Below are positions 9,395-18,016 of a stretch of DNA of 43,527 bases, piece by piece. The notes under the pieces were generated by a model that worked only from the letters and a program-made list of their open reading frames with translations, searched no databases and was not told the DNA's origin. The position numbers and the translations under genes are program-made. Origin of the DNA: Lachnospiraceae bacterium (GTDB lineage: Bacteria > Bacillota > Clostridia > Lachnospirales > Lachnospiraceae); contig JALEPA010000066.1 of assembly GCA_022766515.1 (NCBI GenBank), forward strand, positions 1-43,527, given 5' to 3'. Numbering within the stretch: the stretch's first letter is position 1; each line of letters opens with the position of its first letter.

Positions 9395-9455
9395 CAAGAA
9401 TTACTGATGTGATTCTTGCAGAGCAAAACGCTGTTTTGATCTTGTTCTTTTTTTT
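9395..9455 (+). repeat. Tandem double hairpin, copy 2, ending in a T-tract before parA
   Basis: Diverged copy of 9213-9261: CAAGAATTAC/GTGATTCTTG (9395-9404, 9409-9418, one G-U) and AGAGCAAAAC/GTTTTGATCT (9420-9429, 9433-9442, one mismatch). Here the second hairpin is followed by TGTTC and eight T (9448-9455), so it looks like a terminator or attenuator 34 bases before the parA start. TATAAT at 9455-9460 directly after could be a -10 for parA, without a clear -35. Confidence 0.65.
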
Positions 9456-9489
9456 ATAATAGAAAAATTACAGTGGAAACGAGGAGAGT

Positions 9490-10254
9490 ATGGGAAGAGT
9501 AATAGCAATTTCAAATCAAAAAGGTGGAGTTGGTAAAACAACAACAGCCATTAATTTATCTGCCTGTTTGGCTGAAAGAGATAAGAGGGTATTAGTAATT
9601 GATATGGACCCTCAGGGAAATGCTACAAGTGGTTTGGGCATTGATAAAAATTCAGTCGAACATACAAGTTATGAATTGCTGACAGGTAGTACAACAATAT
9701 GGGAATCAATGACACCTTCTATTATCCATGGATTGACTGTTATTGCATCTGATAGAAACTTAGCAGGTGTTGAAATCGAGTTGATCGGCATGGATAATCG
9801 AGAGTACATTTTAAAGAATGAGGTTGATAAAGTTAAAGACAATTATGACTTTATTATAATTGATTGTCCTCCATCGTTGAATACCTTAACTGTCAATGCA
9901 ATGACAACGGCAGATACAGTTATCGTTCCAATTCAGTGCGAATATTATGCACTGGAAGGACTTAGTGAATTGATTTATACGATTGATCTTGTAAGAGATC
10001 GATTGAATCCAAATTTGCAAATCGAAGGTGTAGTGTTTACTATGTATGATGCAAGAACCTGTTTGTCATTGCAGGTTGTAGAAAATGTAAAAGAAAACTT
10101 GCATCAGGCAATTTACAAGACAATTATACCGAGAAATGTGAGATTAGCAGAAGCACCAAGTCATGGTCTGCCAATTAATTTGTACGAACCAAAATCTGCC
10201 GGTGCGGATGGATATAGAAGTCTTGCAGAAGAGGTAATTAATCGAGAATTTTAG
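9490..10254 (+). CDS. parA: Chromosome partitioning ATPase ParA/Soj
   Basis: 254 residues, the small chromosomal ParA type without an N-terminal DNA-binding extension. The deviant Walker A is KGGVGKTTTAINLS (about 11-24); Walker A' is VLVIDMDPQGNAT, and Walker B is FIIIDCPPSL. Dimeric ATP-bound ParA binds DNA and moves or regulates origin segregation, and in Bacillus also regulates DnaA. GAGGAG at 9481-9486 precedes the ATG. parS sites lie on both sides (9339-9354, 10258-10273), and parB follows. Confidence 0.97.
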   Translation: MGRVIAISNQKGGVGKTTTAINLSACLAERDKRVLVIDMDPQGNATSGLGIDKNSVEHTSYELLTGSTTIWESMTPSIIHGLTVIASDRNLAGVEIELIGMDNREYILKNEVDKVKDNYDFIIIDCPPSLNTLTVNAMTTADTVIVPIQCEYYALEGLSELIYTIDLVRDRLNPNLQIEGVVFTMYDARTCLSLQVVENVKENLHQAIYKTIIPRNVRLAEAPSHGLPINLYEPKSAGADGYRSLAEEVINREF

Positions 10255-10255
10255 A

Positions 10256-10275
10256 AATGTTTCACGTGAAACATT
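10256..10275. promoter_or_regulatory. parS: parS centromere site 2 (parA-parB gap)
   Basis: Exact TGTTTCACGTGAAACA at 10258-10273, extended by AA/TT to 20 bases, starting 4 bases after the parA stop. ParB bound here could also repress its own transcription; that is inference. Confidence 0.95.
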
Positions 10276-10356
10276 GTAGTGAACTGTGAAACAGGTATTA
10301 AGAGCAAAGTGTGGGTATATCATTTGAAAAATGATGTAAAATGGAAAGGATGTATA

Positions 10357-11268
10357 ATGGCTGCAAGTAAAAAAGGATTGGGAAAAGGAATTGATGTATT
10401 GATTCCAGAAAATGACAGCGTAAAGAAAGCTTCTACAAAAGTAAAAGAAGTTGTAAAAGAGGTTATTAAAGAGACTGATATGATGGATATTAATAAAATT
10501 GAGCCAAATATTAATCAGCCTCGAAAAGATTTTGATGAGGATGCGCTTCAAGAATTGGCAGATTCCATTAAACAGTATGGATTGATTGAGCCAATTATTG
10601 TACAAAAAGGGAAAAAGAATCTTTATCAAATTATTGCAGGTGAGCGAAGATGGAGAGCTGCAAGAATTGCAGGAGTTAAGCAAGTTCCTGTTATTGTTAA
10701 GGATTATTCAGATCAGGAAGTAATGGAGATTGCACTGATTGAGAATATCCAAAGAGAAGATTTGAATCCGATTGAAGAAGCAGAAGCTTATCAGAGATTA
10801 ATAGATGAATATCATATGAAACAGGATGAAGTAGCAGAGAAAGTATCCAAGAGCCGTGTTGCGATTACTAATACTTTGCGATTGTTAAAGTTGGATGAGA
10901 GAGTAAGGCGTATGGTGATCGAAGATAAGATCAAAGGTGGACATGCCAGGACACTTCTTTCTGTAAAAGATGGGGATATTCAATATGAAATTGCACTTCA
11001 GATATTTGACCAAAATCTGAGTGTAAGAGAGACGGAAAAATTGGTAAAGAGTATGCTTGCTGTTCCAAAACAGAAAAAGGAGCAAAAGGAAGAAGAAAAT
11101 AAGCAGATGCGAGCTATTTTTGATCAATTTGAGGAAAAACTCAAAGTCCAATTAGGAACTAAGGTTAAAATTAATGCAAAGAATAATGGAAAAGGAAAAA
11201 TCGAAATTGAATATTATTCTAGCGATGATTTTGACAGAATTATTGATGCAATTACAAACAAAGAGTAG
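10357..11268 (+). CDS. parB: Chromosome partitioning protein ParB/Spo0J (parS-binding CTPase)
   Basis: 303 residues. N-terminal ParA-interacting motif KKGLGKGIDVLIPE, then the ParB/Srx CTP-binding core with INQPRKDFDEDALQELADSI, the GERRWRAARIAG block and the ENIQREDLNPIEEAEAY block, a helix-turn-helix (DEVAEKVSKSRVAITNTLRLL), and a C-terminal dimerization domain after a Lys/Glu linker (about 225-245). The ATG at 10357 has GAAAGGA 6 bases upstream; the open frame reaches a GTG at 10279 but that part has no family similarity. Confidence 0.97.
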   Translation: MAASKKGLGKGIDVLIPENDSVKKASTKVKEVVKEVIKETDMMDINKIEPNINQPRKDFDEDALQELADSIKQYGLIEPIIVQKGKKNLYQIIAGERRWRAARIAGVKQVPVIVKDYSDQEVMEIALIENIQREDLNPIEEAEAYQRLIDEYHMKQDEVAEKVSKSRVAITNTLRLLKLDERVRRMVIEDKIKGGHARTLLSVKDGDIQYEIALQIFDQNLSVRETEKLVKSMLAVPKQKKEQKEEENKQMRAIFDQFEEKLKVQLGTKVKINAKNNGKGKIEIEYYSSDDFDRIIDAITNKE

Positions 11269-11299
11269 AGTTACAAATTTTTTTAATAGCTTTGTTGTT

Positions 11300-11329
11300 T
11301 TGTATGGATCAATACAAATGTGATAAAAT
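11300..11329 (+). promoter_or_regulatory. Probable promoter of the DUF4446 gene
   Basis: TTGTAT (11300-11305), 18-base spacer and TAAAAT (11324-11329) with a TG one base before the -10 (extended -10). It would start a leader of about 70 bases containing the hairpin at 11353-11388. Confidence 0.5.
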
Positions 11330-11352
11330 AGTAATTATGAATTGTGTAGTAA

Positions 11353-11400
11353 TGTGCCCTATACAATTTATTATAAGTAAGCGGTGCATAGAAATGAGGG
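11353..11400 (+). promoter_or_regulatory. Leader hairpin and ribosome site before the DUF4446 gene (copy 2 of the repeated leader element)
   Basis: TGTGCC (11353-11358) can pair with GGTGCA (11383-11388) with two G-U pairs over a 24-base loop; TAGAAATGAGGG follows directly. The position relative to the start (16 bases) matches the other copies. The weakest stem of the four. Confidence 0.35.
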
Positions 11401-11404
11401 TAAA

Positions 11405-11929
11405 ATGCAATTATTTGATCAGTTTGGAATAGACATAGGATATGTTGTAATAGGAATGGCGGGAGTGATTGTACTCTTATTCATTATTATATTGGTTATG
11501 ATGATTCGTAATCATGGAATGAGAAAAAAATATAAGCAGTTTATGAGTGGTGAAAACGGAAAGTCTTTAGAAAAAGCTATTTTAGACAAGTTTGAATCCA
11601 TTGATAAATTGGAAGAAGATGTGAGTGTGATCAATAAAAATATTTCAGATATTCGTGGTCAGTTGACAACGGCATATCAAAAAATTGGAATGGTAAAATA
11701 TGATGCATTCAAAGAAATTGGTGGAAAGCTTAGTTTTGTATTAGTGTTGCTGACAGAGGATGATAATGGATTCATTTTGAATTCTATGCACAGCACAAAA
11801 GACGGTTGCTATACTTATGCTAAAGAAGTGGTTAATGGAGAAGCATTTGTTATTCTTTCAGAAGAGGAACAGCAGGCATTGGAAGAGGCAAAACAGAATA
11901 AAGGATTGAGAAATTTAAGTGAGAACTAA
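11405..11929 (+). CDS. DUF4446 family membrane-anchored protein
   Basis: 174 residues, function unknown. One membrane segment near the N-terminus (about 11-36, VVIGMAGVIVLLFIIILVMMI), then a cytoplasmic part with a predicted coiled coil (KAILDKFESIDKLEEDVSVINKNI) and a compact domain with YDAFKEIGGKLSFVLVLLTEDDNGFILNSMHS, which matches my memory of DUF4446. Genes of this family sit after parB in many Clostridia, so a link to segregation or envelope is possible but unproven. ATG at 11405 is preceded by GAGGG (11396-11400). It is the last gene of the rightward block. Confidence 0.85.
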   Translation: MQLFDQFGIDIGYVVIGMAGVIVLLFIIILVMMIRNHGMRKKYKQFMSGENGKSLEKAILDKFESIDKLEEDVSVINKNISDIRGQLTTAYQKIGMVKYDAFKEIGGKLSFVLVLLTEDDNGFILNSMHSTKDGCYTYAKEVVNGEAFVILSEEEQQALEEAKQNKGLRNLSEN

Positions 11930-11976
11930 GAAAATAACCGGAAATAGAACTTAAATTTTTAATACTTTATCAACAT

Positions 11977-12019
11977 AAAAACTGCTCGGATTACAAGTGA
12001 TCCTTAATAATCCGAGCAG
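11977..12019 (-). terminator. Terminator for the glycosyltransferase gene (minus strand)
   Basis: Perfect 12-bp stem CTGCTCGGATTA (11982-11993) / TAATCCGAGCAG (12008-12019). On the minus strand it runs into TTTTT (11977-11981). On the plus strand it is followed by A, so it serves mainly the leftward transcript, though its position between converging genes may also block rightward RNA. Confidence 0.85.
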
Positions 12020-12108
12020 AAAAAACATTGCTTTAATTTTTGCATTGATAAAAAATATTATATGCTATAAAAGTTTAAGTGTAAAATACAATGTATTTTA
12101 TCTTATGT

Positions 12109-13125
12109 CTAGTTAAATCCATAAACACGATTGAAGAAATAATATCCCCATACAATAATCTTTCGTCCGGCGCGATTCTTGGATTGCAGTGGAAAACCAA
12201 ATTTACGGCGTGTGATAATCCAGTAAACGGATTTGTTTTTGTTTTTCAAGTATCTCCACAATTCATCGCGTTTCTTTAGATTATCCGGTAAACCGGATTT
12301 TACCAAAAGAGCGGAACTTACGATCATCATCATAGCAAGATATTTGATCATATAATTTCGCAGTTTTTTATTGTGAATAGCCATCAGATTCTGTGAATCT
12401 ATCATAAGCTTTGTTACTTTGATCTGCTGATCAATACGCTTTGTCATAATTGCCTCGTTGACAGATTGACCTTCACGACCAATGTAGTAACGGTATAAGT
12501 CAACATTCATATAATACATTCTTTTGACATGAGGCAATGGATTGTAAGCAAAAATATTGTCTACATAGAATGTATGCTCTGGAAGATGCAAGTGGCAATC
12601 ACGCAAAAGTTTTGTGCGATAGATCAATGAATGCATCAATAAATTTTGACTCATACGAAAATGCTTCACATCGTTCCAACTTATAAATTTATCTTTTGGA
12701 ATGGCTGAAGTATATCCAATTGACTTTCTTTTGTTGGCACTTGGTTTTTCGTAAACATAGTTGGTAATTAACATATCAAGTGATTCTGCATTTTCTACAC
12801 AGGTGTGCAAAAAGGACATGACAGCCTTTAAACTTGATTTGTCAAACCAATCATCACTATCCAATACTTTGAAAAACAATCCCGCTGCTTCTTTGATACC
12901 AGTGTTTACTGCTGAACCGTGACCACCATTTTCTTTATGAATGGCGCGTACAATTTCAGGATATTTTTGTTCGTATTCTTGAGCAATCGACAAGGTATTG
13001 TCAGATGATCCGTCATCTACAACAAGAATCTCAATATCGTCACCGCCAACTAAAGCGGACTCGATAGCCTTTGACATATATTCTTGCGAATTGTAACAAG
13101 GAATTGTTACGGATAATAGTTTCAT
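12109..13125 (-). CDS. Family 2 glycosyltransferase
   Basis: 338 residues, GT-A fold. N-terminal MKLLSVTIPCYNSQEYMSKAIES is the classic GT2 start; VVDDGSSDNT (about 37-46) binds the nucleotide sugar and FKVLDSDDWF carries the metal-binding DxD-like motif. The C-terminal half (about 180-338) has basic segments and a hydrophobic helix (YLAMMMIVSSALLVKSG) that may touch the membrane. The substrate cannot be told; cell-surface polysaccharide or teichoic/glycolipid decoration is the usual role. I chose the ATG at 13125, with AGAAATGAGGG just before it; the longer open frame would translate the leader hairpin. Single gene with its own terminator. Confidence 0.9.
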   Translation of the reverse strand: MKLLSVTIPCYNSQEYMSKAIESALVGGDDIEILVVDDGSSDNTLSIAQEYEQKYPEIVRAIHKENGGHGSAVNTGIKEAAGLFFKVLDSDDWFDKSSLKAVMSFLHTCVENAESLDMLITNYVYEKPSANKRKSIGYTSAIPKDKFISWNDVKHFRMSQNLLMHSLIYRTKLLRDCHLHLPEHTFYVDNIFAYNPLPHVKRMYYMNVDLYRYYIGREGQSVNEAIMTKRIDQQIKVTKLMIDSQNLMAIHNKKLRNYMIKYLAMMMIVSSALLVKSGLPDNLKKRDELWRYLKNKNKSVYWIITRRKFGFPLQSKNRAGRKIIVWGYYFFNRVYGFN

Positions 13126-13477
13126 ATAAACCCTCATTTCTGCACACATTTTATTGATTCGTGTAGCATTCGTGCTTAGTGTGCAATGACACATAAATGC
13201 TACCATTGTTTTCTGTTAGTATAACCACATAGGTATATAAATTATGAAATATCGTTACAATCTCCATAATTTATTGAGAAACTACTTGAATGATAACATG
13301 AAAAAGAAAAAGAAGAAAGGCTAATTTTCTGAACATTTTCTAACAATTTTTATAACAACAAGTGGAATATAGAAAATTGTGATATTTACTAGAAAAAAGT
13401 AGGAGAATTGTTTTATAATGATACTAAATATTGTGAACTTGATTTTTACAAAATTGAAAAGTTAAGGGGGAAGGTAT
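13126..13477. other. Divergent intergenic region between the glycosyltransferase and cdd
   Basis: 352 bases. The left end holds the leader hairpin of the glycosyltransferase. A TATAAT at 13414-13419 could be the -10 for cdd, but I see no good -35. A purine-rich run (GAAAAAGAAAAAGAAGAAAG) lies around 13299-13319. No gene-like frame seen. Confidence 0.5.
13130..13185 (-). promoter_or_regulatory. Leader hairpin and ribosome site before the glycosyltransferase (copy 3 of the repeated leader element)
   Basis: On the minus strand TGCACAC (13185-13179) pairs with GTGTGCA (13147-13141) over a 31-base loop, followed directly by GAAATGAGGG. The left arm is preceded by GTGTCAT, closely like the copy at 18017-18068 (GTGTCTT). 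Confidence 0.5.
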
Positions 13478-13879
13478 ATGGATCCTAAATCTATGATAGA
13501 GAAAGCTATGCAGGCAAGAAACCGGGCTTATGCACCATATTCGCAGTTTATGGTTGGTGCATGTTTGGAAACAAAAAGCGGAAAACAATATTTTGGATGC
13601 AATATTGAAAATAGCAGTTTTGGTGCAACAAACTGCGCAGAAAGAACTGCATTTTTTAAGGCAGTTAGTGAGGGGGAAAGGGAGTTTACCAAAATTGCAA
13701 TCGTAGGTGGAAAAAAAGATGGGGAGATAGAAATTTGTCCACCATGTGGTATTTGTCTACAGGTTATGTCAGAATTTTGTGACCCTGAGACTTTTCAAGT
13801 TATTTTGGGGGATACTACAACATATAAAGTGTTACTTTTGAAAGAACTATTACCTATGGGCTTTGCACTGGAATCATGA
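13478..13879 (+). CDS. cdd: Cytidine deaminase
   Basis: 133 residues, the small tetrameric type that turns cytidine and deoxycytidine into uridine and deoxyuridine. Zinc ligands and catalytic Glu are visible: TNCAERTAFFKAVSEG (Cys and catalytic Glu) and CPPCGICLQVMSEF (PCGxC cysteines). Substrate motif GCNIENSSFGAT is present. Start at ATG 13478 after GGGGGAAGG. It is followed by a pyrimidine-nucleoside phosphorylase gene, so the two together convert cytidine to uracil plus a pentose phosphate. Confidence 0.96.
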   Translation: MDPKSMIEKAMQARNRAYAPYSQFMVGACLETKSGKQYFGCNIENSSFGATNCAERTAFFKAVSEGEREFTKIAIVGGKKDGEIEICPPCGICLQVMSEFCDPETFQVILGDTTTYKVLLLKELLPMGFALES

Positions 13880-13953
13880 AAGTAGACTAATTTTAGTGAT
13901 AAAGTACGGATGTAAATTGGTAATGAAATTTATAACGGGTTTACAAAAAATAT

Positions 13954-13977
13954 ATGTGTCCGATAAATAGGACACAT
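13954..13977 (+). promoter_or_regulatory. Perfect leader hairpin before the nucleoside phosphorylase gene
   Basis: ATGTGTCC / GGACACAT, 8-bp stem with an 8-base loop, 48 bases before the start at 14026. No T-tract follows, so it does not look like a terminator. Role unknown. Confidence 0.55.
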
Positions 13978-14025
13978 GAAACAAATACATTAAGAGAAAA
14001 TGGCATGGGGAAAGGAGCAATTACT

Positions 14026-15348
14026 ATGACAGCATATGAGATTATTGATAAAAAGAAAAAAGGGCTGGTTCTTAGCAAGGAAGAAATAGAGTTTCTTGTG
14101 GAAGGATATGTAGAGGATAAAATACCGGATTACCAAATGGCAGCTTGGTTAATGGCAGTGTACTTTCAGGGAATGACAGATGAAGAGTTGTTGACACTGA
14201 CAAATTGTATGGCAGAGTCCGGCGATCAAATTGATCTGTCACAAATTGATGGCATCAAAGTTGATAAGCACAGTACAGGTGGTGTTGGCGATAAAGTGAC
14301 ATTGGTCGTGGCACCTATTATTGCTGCTTGTGGTGGAAAAGTTGCTAAAATGAGTGGAAGAGGTTTGGGATTTACAGGTGGAACGATTGATAAGCTTGAG
14401 GCAATTCCCGGCTTATCGACAACAATTCCGCAGGAAAAGTTTTTTGAAATGGTGAATACGATTGGTTTTTCTGTTATGGGACAGTCGGCAAAGATTGCTC
14501 CTGCAGACAAAAAGATATATGCGTTGCGGGATGTGACGGCAACGGTAGATAGTATTCCGTTGATCGCCTCTTCTATTATGAGTAAAAAGCTTGCAGCCGG
14601 CAGCGATAAAATTGTCCTGGATGTCACAGTTGGTAGTGGGGCGTTTATGAAAAATACAAAGGATGCAGTTGCTTTGGCAGAAAAAATGGTGGCAATCGGT
14701 GAAGGTGCCGGACGAGAAACAATGGCAATTTTAACAAACATGGATGAACCACTTGGTTGCGCTGTAGGAAATACGATTGAAATGATAGAAGCAATTGATG
14801 CGTTAAAGGGACATGCTCCCAAAGATTTATCGGAAGTTTGCAGAGAAATTGCGTGCTATATGCTTGTTTTTGAAGGCTTTGGTACAAAGGAAGATTGCTA
14901 TGTCAAAATTGATCAGGTCATTGAAGATGGTTCGGCTTACAATAAACTAATAGAAATGGTAGGCAATCAAGGCGGTGATAGTTCTTACATTAGCAACCCT
15001 GAAAAATTTATTCAAGCCACATATACAGAAGATATTATTGCGGGAGAGACTGGTACGGTCGATGCAATGAATACAGAGGATTGTGGCAAGGCTGCTGTTT
15101 TGCTGGGTGCCGGACGAGAAACGAAAGATGAGCAGATCGATATGACGGCAGGAATATATTTTTATAAAAAAACGGGAGACAAAGTTGCAAAGGGTGAGGT
15201 GCTTGCAAAAGCATGTGCATCAGATCAGAAAAAATTACAGGATGGCGTTGCAAAGTTAAAGGAGATTTACCATGTTTCATCTACTCCTGTAGAAAAAAAT
15301 AAGTCCATTATTGGGTATGTGACAAAGGACGGCGTCCGGTTGTGCTAG
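14026..15348 (+). CDS. pdp: Pyrimidine-nucleoside phosphorylase (thymidine/uridine)
   Basis: 440 residues, glycosyltransferase family 3 fold. Splits pyrimidine nucleosides with phosphate to the base and (deoxy)ribose 1-phosphate. Motifs: DKHSTGGVGDKVTL (phosphate-binding, about 80-93), KMSGRGLGFTGGTIDKLEAI, and the family signature SAKIAPADKKIYALRDVTATV (about 160-180). Length fits the family (about 433-440). ATG 14026 has AAAGGAG 8 bases upstream; the frame is open further up but that part carries the leader hairpin. It could also be named deoA; the Firmicutes enzyme (Pdp) usually accepts uridine and thymidine. No T-rich terminator follows. Confidence 0.95.
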   Translation: MTAYEIIDKKKKGLVLSKEEIEFLVEGYVEDKIPDYQMAAWLMAVYFQGMTDEELLTLTNCMAESGDQIDLSQIDGIKVDKHSTGGVGDKVTLVVAPIIAACGGKVAKMSGRGLGFTGGTIDKLEAIPGLSTTIPQEKFFEMVNTIGFSVMGQSAKIAPADKKIYALRDVTATVDSIPLIASSIMSKKLAAGSDKIVLDVTVGSGAFMKNTKDAVALAEKMVAIGEGAGRETMAILTNMDEPLGCAVGNTIEMIEAIDALKGHAPKDLSEVCREIACYMLVFEGFGTKEDCYVKIDQVIEDGSAYNKLIEMVGNQGGDSSYISNPEKFIQATYTEDIIAGETGTVDAMNTEDCGKAAVLLGAGRETKDEQIDMTAGIYFYKKTGDKVAKGEVLAKACASDQKKLQDGVAKLKEIYHVSSTPVEKNKSIIGYVTKDGVRLC

Positions 15349-15440
15349 AAAATATAGGTTGAGGCTAAATAATACAACCATAGAGGGAAAAATGTCTTAA
15401 AATAATACCTTATAGGAATAAAGATGTTCTATAAGGATGC

Positions 15441-15485
15441 CATCACCGCATAAATGAATACTGTTTGTATTGTTATGCGGTGATG
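15441..15485. terminator. Long stem-loop between converging genes (no T-tract)
   Basis: Perfect 13-bp stem CATCACCGCATAA (15441-15453) / TTATGCGGTGATG (15473-15485), with an inner AATAC/GTATT stem in the loop. Neither strand has a T-run after it. It lies 93 bases after the phosphorylase stop and 86 bases after the end of the leftward gene, so it may stop or protect both transcripts. Otherwise 15349-15570 holds nothing I recognise. Confidence 0.45.
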
Positions 15486-15570
15486 CGCAAAGAGTAGTAA
15501 GTTAATTCTAAGTAACCGGAGGAAAACAGAGGTTTAGGAAAGATAGATGGAATAGGCTCGTCTTTTTCTA

Positions 15571-18012
15571 TTATTGATAAGAACCCTGTGTCGTCGTGAC
15601 GGGACAATGTGTGCATATTCGGTCAAAAATAAAGTTGTTTGTCCTGTCGTAGACAGGTTTTTCATTTTTAGATGTCCAAGAAATGGAACACATAGTACCT
15701 GAAGAAGAGAAGCAGGCAATTACGCAGTTTTTTTCATCAGGATCACTGCTTAGCAATTCATCTGTTATGGGAATGGATGTTATACTCTCATCAGCAATGA
15801 TATCAGATGAAGTATTTGAATGGTAGTAAAGTTTAAAGTCAGGTGCAGCTGAGAAATGTGTTGAATCATAAAGTTTAATATTAGGTGCAGCTGAAGAGTA
15901 CATTGAGTTATAAAATTTGGTATTAGTTCCAGTTAAGGAACGAGCCAAAATATTTGTTGATTCCTTTGCGTAAACGGTAAAAATGGAATCTGAATTTTCT
16001 GGCGATGGATTGGAAGATGCAATCTGGTAAGTTGCGTTATCTTCGTACAAACAATGATCCAGATAGATTTTATAAATATCATCAGAAACATTTGTCCATT
16101 CTTTTGAAGTAAAGTCATAAATTGAAAACCATACAGAGTCCATTTTTTGGTACAGGATAATAGGTGTATCGGAGGAAGGGGCATTAGAAAAATGACCATA
16201 CACTAATAATCGTGTAGGGATTCCTGACTGTAATGAAAACTTTATTGGAGAGATTATTCCATTTTGGACGGTTATTTTTTGCAGAGAGGGAGAACATGCA
16301 AAATTGGAGGTTGCATTTGTGGAAATAAGGGAAAGATAATAGTTATCGTCAGGGAGATACAGTTTATATTGCTGCAGATATCGATTTATTTCTGCTGTCA
16401 GATCCTCGTAGCTTGATGATACATTTACTGTAATGGAACTCTGCATTAATGTTTTACCGGATTTCGTATATAAGGTAAGCCTAAAATCAGATGTAATCGT
16501 ATCGTTATTTGTAGCGGTATTATTTTCTACGGAGAGTGATGAAAATCTTGTGGCGGGAATCTTTTTGGGAGCCAATGCAAATAAAATATGCTCTTGCCTA
16601 AAAGCATTTGGCGTGAATGAAAAGGACATTGGTTGGTAACAGGTAGAATAATTGGCATATGTCGCCGTGCTATTTTCTGAATCACTGGCATAAACCGTTA
16701 TACAATAGGAATCGTCTGCAGAAAAATCATTATCGATTAACTGTGTTGCAGGATCGATTTTAGGCGCAAAAGGACTATTACTTTTATAAGAAATTTTTTC
16801 ATCTGCATTGTTAATTAAAGAGCAAGAGGTGATATTTTCAATAGCAGCATTGCTTAACATAAACAATCCATCAGTATTTGTTTTGCCGTTCCATGATTTG
16901 TTAGTGCGTGTGTTCGTAATAATGACGGTGCAGTTTGACATGGGAATGTTATCCTCATTTATAAGGGATATAGAAACAGAATGTGTCGACTGCTGAAGAA
17001 CAGTATTTATACAATAGGTCGAATCAGGCATGTCAAACGCCGGAATATTTTTCATGTTGTAATTTGGATGAGAATAAGTCATATAATAACTCCCTTTTGG
17101 TATTTTCTTGAAAGAATATGCTCCAAATGCATCAGTCTTTGTCTGAGCGTAATGGTGAGAAGATGTATTGGATTTATAGAGTGATACAACTACATTAGAG
17201 AGTGCATTATGCGAAGTATCACTGACAAAACCGCATAATGTACCCGGAGTCAGACGCTCCTCATAATTGGTAGTAAGCGTGGAGTTTAGGATAGGACTGC
17301 TGATATGATAACTTCCATTAGCAGTCCCGTTTCCTGGACATAGCTTTTTGGCAGTTTCTGATGTTAATTGGTAGGTAATTTTTTTACCGTCGCTGGATAG
17401 GGAGCGGTAGTGTGCCTGTCCCATATTTTGACCAGAATGGGAAAGAATCAATGTTGAGTTTTGCACTTCTTTTTTTAATAAAATTCGGTTGCTATAAAGA
17501 ATCAGACTATGATTCCAGGGATTGATTGATGTATCTGCAGTCCAAGATACATCATCTAATATAGTAGAGTTTGTTGTGGTGTTAGCTGATGTAGTTGTCT
17601 GTGATGATTTTTTGTTCAATGAAGAACTTGTCGATTTGGAAGAAGTAGTTTTTGTGCTCTTCCCGGTAATGCGTAATTTTGTTTTTAGTAAAACAGTCTT
17701 TTTCTTGGATTGTTTTATTTTAGCAGTGATCGTAACACGACCTTTCTTTTTTGCTTTCAGAATACCAGATTTTTTATTAATGGAAGCAATCTTAGGATGA
17801 TTGCTGTGAAAAGTGATCTTTGCTTTGCGCGTGCATCCAACAATCCGATAATGGAAATTCTTGTTGACAGAAAGCGTGGTTATTGTTTTTTTGAAATGGC
17901 ATTTCTTTGTTTTTGCTTGCGCTATGCCGGTATTATTGCATACCAAAAGACCTGCGAAAAGGAGAATGCAAAGTGCCATAATAGGGGTGTTTTTAATTTT
18001 CTTTAATAACAT
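15571..18012 (-). CDS. Secreted or surface protein with Ig-like (Big2) and carboxypeptidase-regulatory-like domains
   Basis: 813 residues, exact role unknown. A signal peptide is visible (MLLKKIKNTPIMALCILLFA, then GLLVCNNTGIAQAKT). About 30-120 resembles a bacterial Ig-like group 2 domain (SNHPKIASINKKSGILKAKK then GRVTITAKI). A Ser/Thr/Lys-rich linker of about 40 residues follows. About 260-350 resembles a carboxypeptidase regulatory-like/SpaA-type beta domain (GTLCGFVSDTSHNALSNVVV, KTDAFGAYSFKKIPKGSYY), with a second weaker copy (NEDNIPMSNCTVIITNTRT). The rest is beta-rich, low in Gly, with many Ser/Asn/Asp. No LPXTG sorting signal or C-terminal membrane segment is seen, so it may be released or held by partners. 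Start at 18012 has AGAGG upstream. Confidence 0.75.
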   Translation of the reverse strand: MLLKKIKNTPIMALCILLFAGLLVCNNTGIAQAKTKKCHFKKTITTLSVNKNFHYRIVGCTRKAKITFHSNHPKIASINKKSGILKAKKKGRVTITAKIKQSKKKTVLLKTKLRITGKSTKTTSSKSTSSSLNKKSSQTTTSANTTTNSTILDDVSWTADTSINPWNHSLILYSNRILLKKEVQNSTLILSHSGQNMGQAHYRSLSSDGKKITYQLTSETAKKLCPGNGTANGSYHISSPILNSTLTTNYEERLTPGTLCGFVSDTSHNALSNVVVSLYKSNTSSHHYAQTKTDAFGAYSFKKIPKGSYYMTYSHPNYNMKNIPAFDMPDSTYCINTVLQQSTHSVSISLINEDNIPMSNCTVIITNTRTNKSWNGKTNTDGLFMLSNAAIENITSCSLINNADEKISYKSNSPFAPKIDPATQLIDNDFSADDSYCITVYASDSENSTATYANYSTCYQPMSFSFTPNAFRQEHILFALAPKKIPATRFSSLSVENNTATNNDTITSDFRLTLYTKSGKTLMQSSITVNVSSSYEDLTAEINRYLQQYKLYLPDDNYYLSLISTNATSNFACSPSLQKITVQNGIISPIKFSLQSGIPTRLLVYGHFSNAPSSDTPIILYQKMDSVWFSIYDFTSKEWTNVSDDIYKIYLDHCLYEDNATYQIASSNPSPENSDSIFTVYAKESTNILARSLTGTNTKFYNSMYSSAAPNIKLYDSTHFSAAPDFKLYYHSNTSSDIIADESITSIPITDELLSSDPDEKNCVIACFSSSGTMCSISWTSKNEKPVYDRTNNFIFDRICTHCPVTTTQGSYQ

Positions 18013-18016
18013 AATA

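Noticed and set aside
14226-14822. 198-codon minus-strand frame
   Set aside because: Antisense to the pyrimidine-nucleoside phosphorylase gene.
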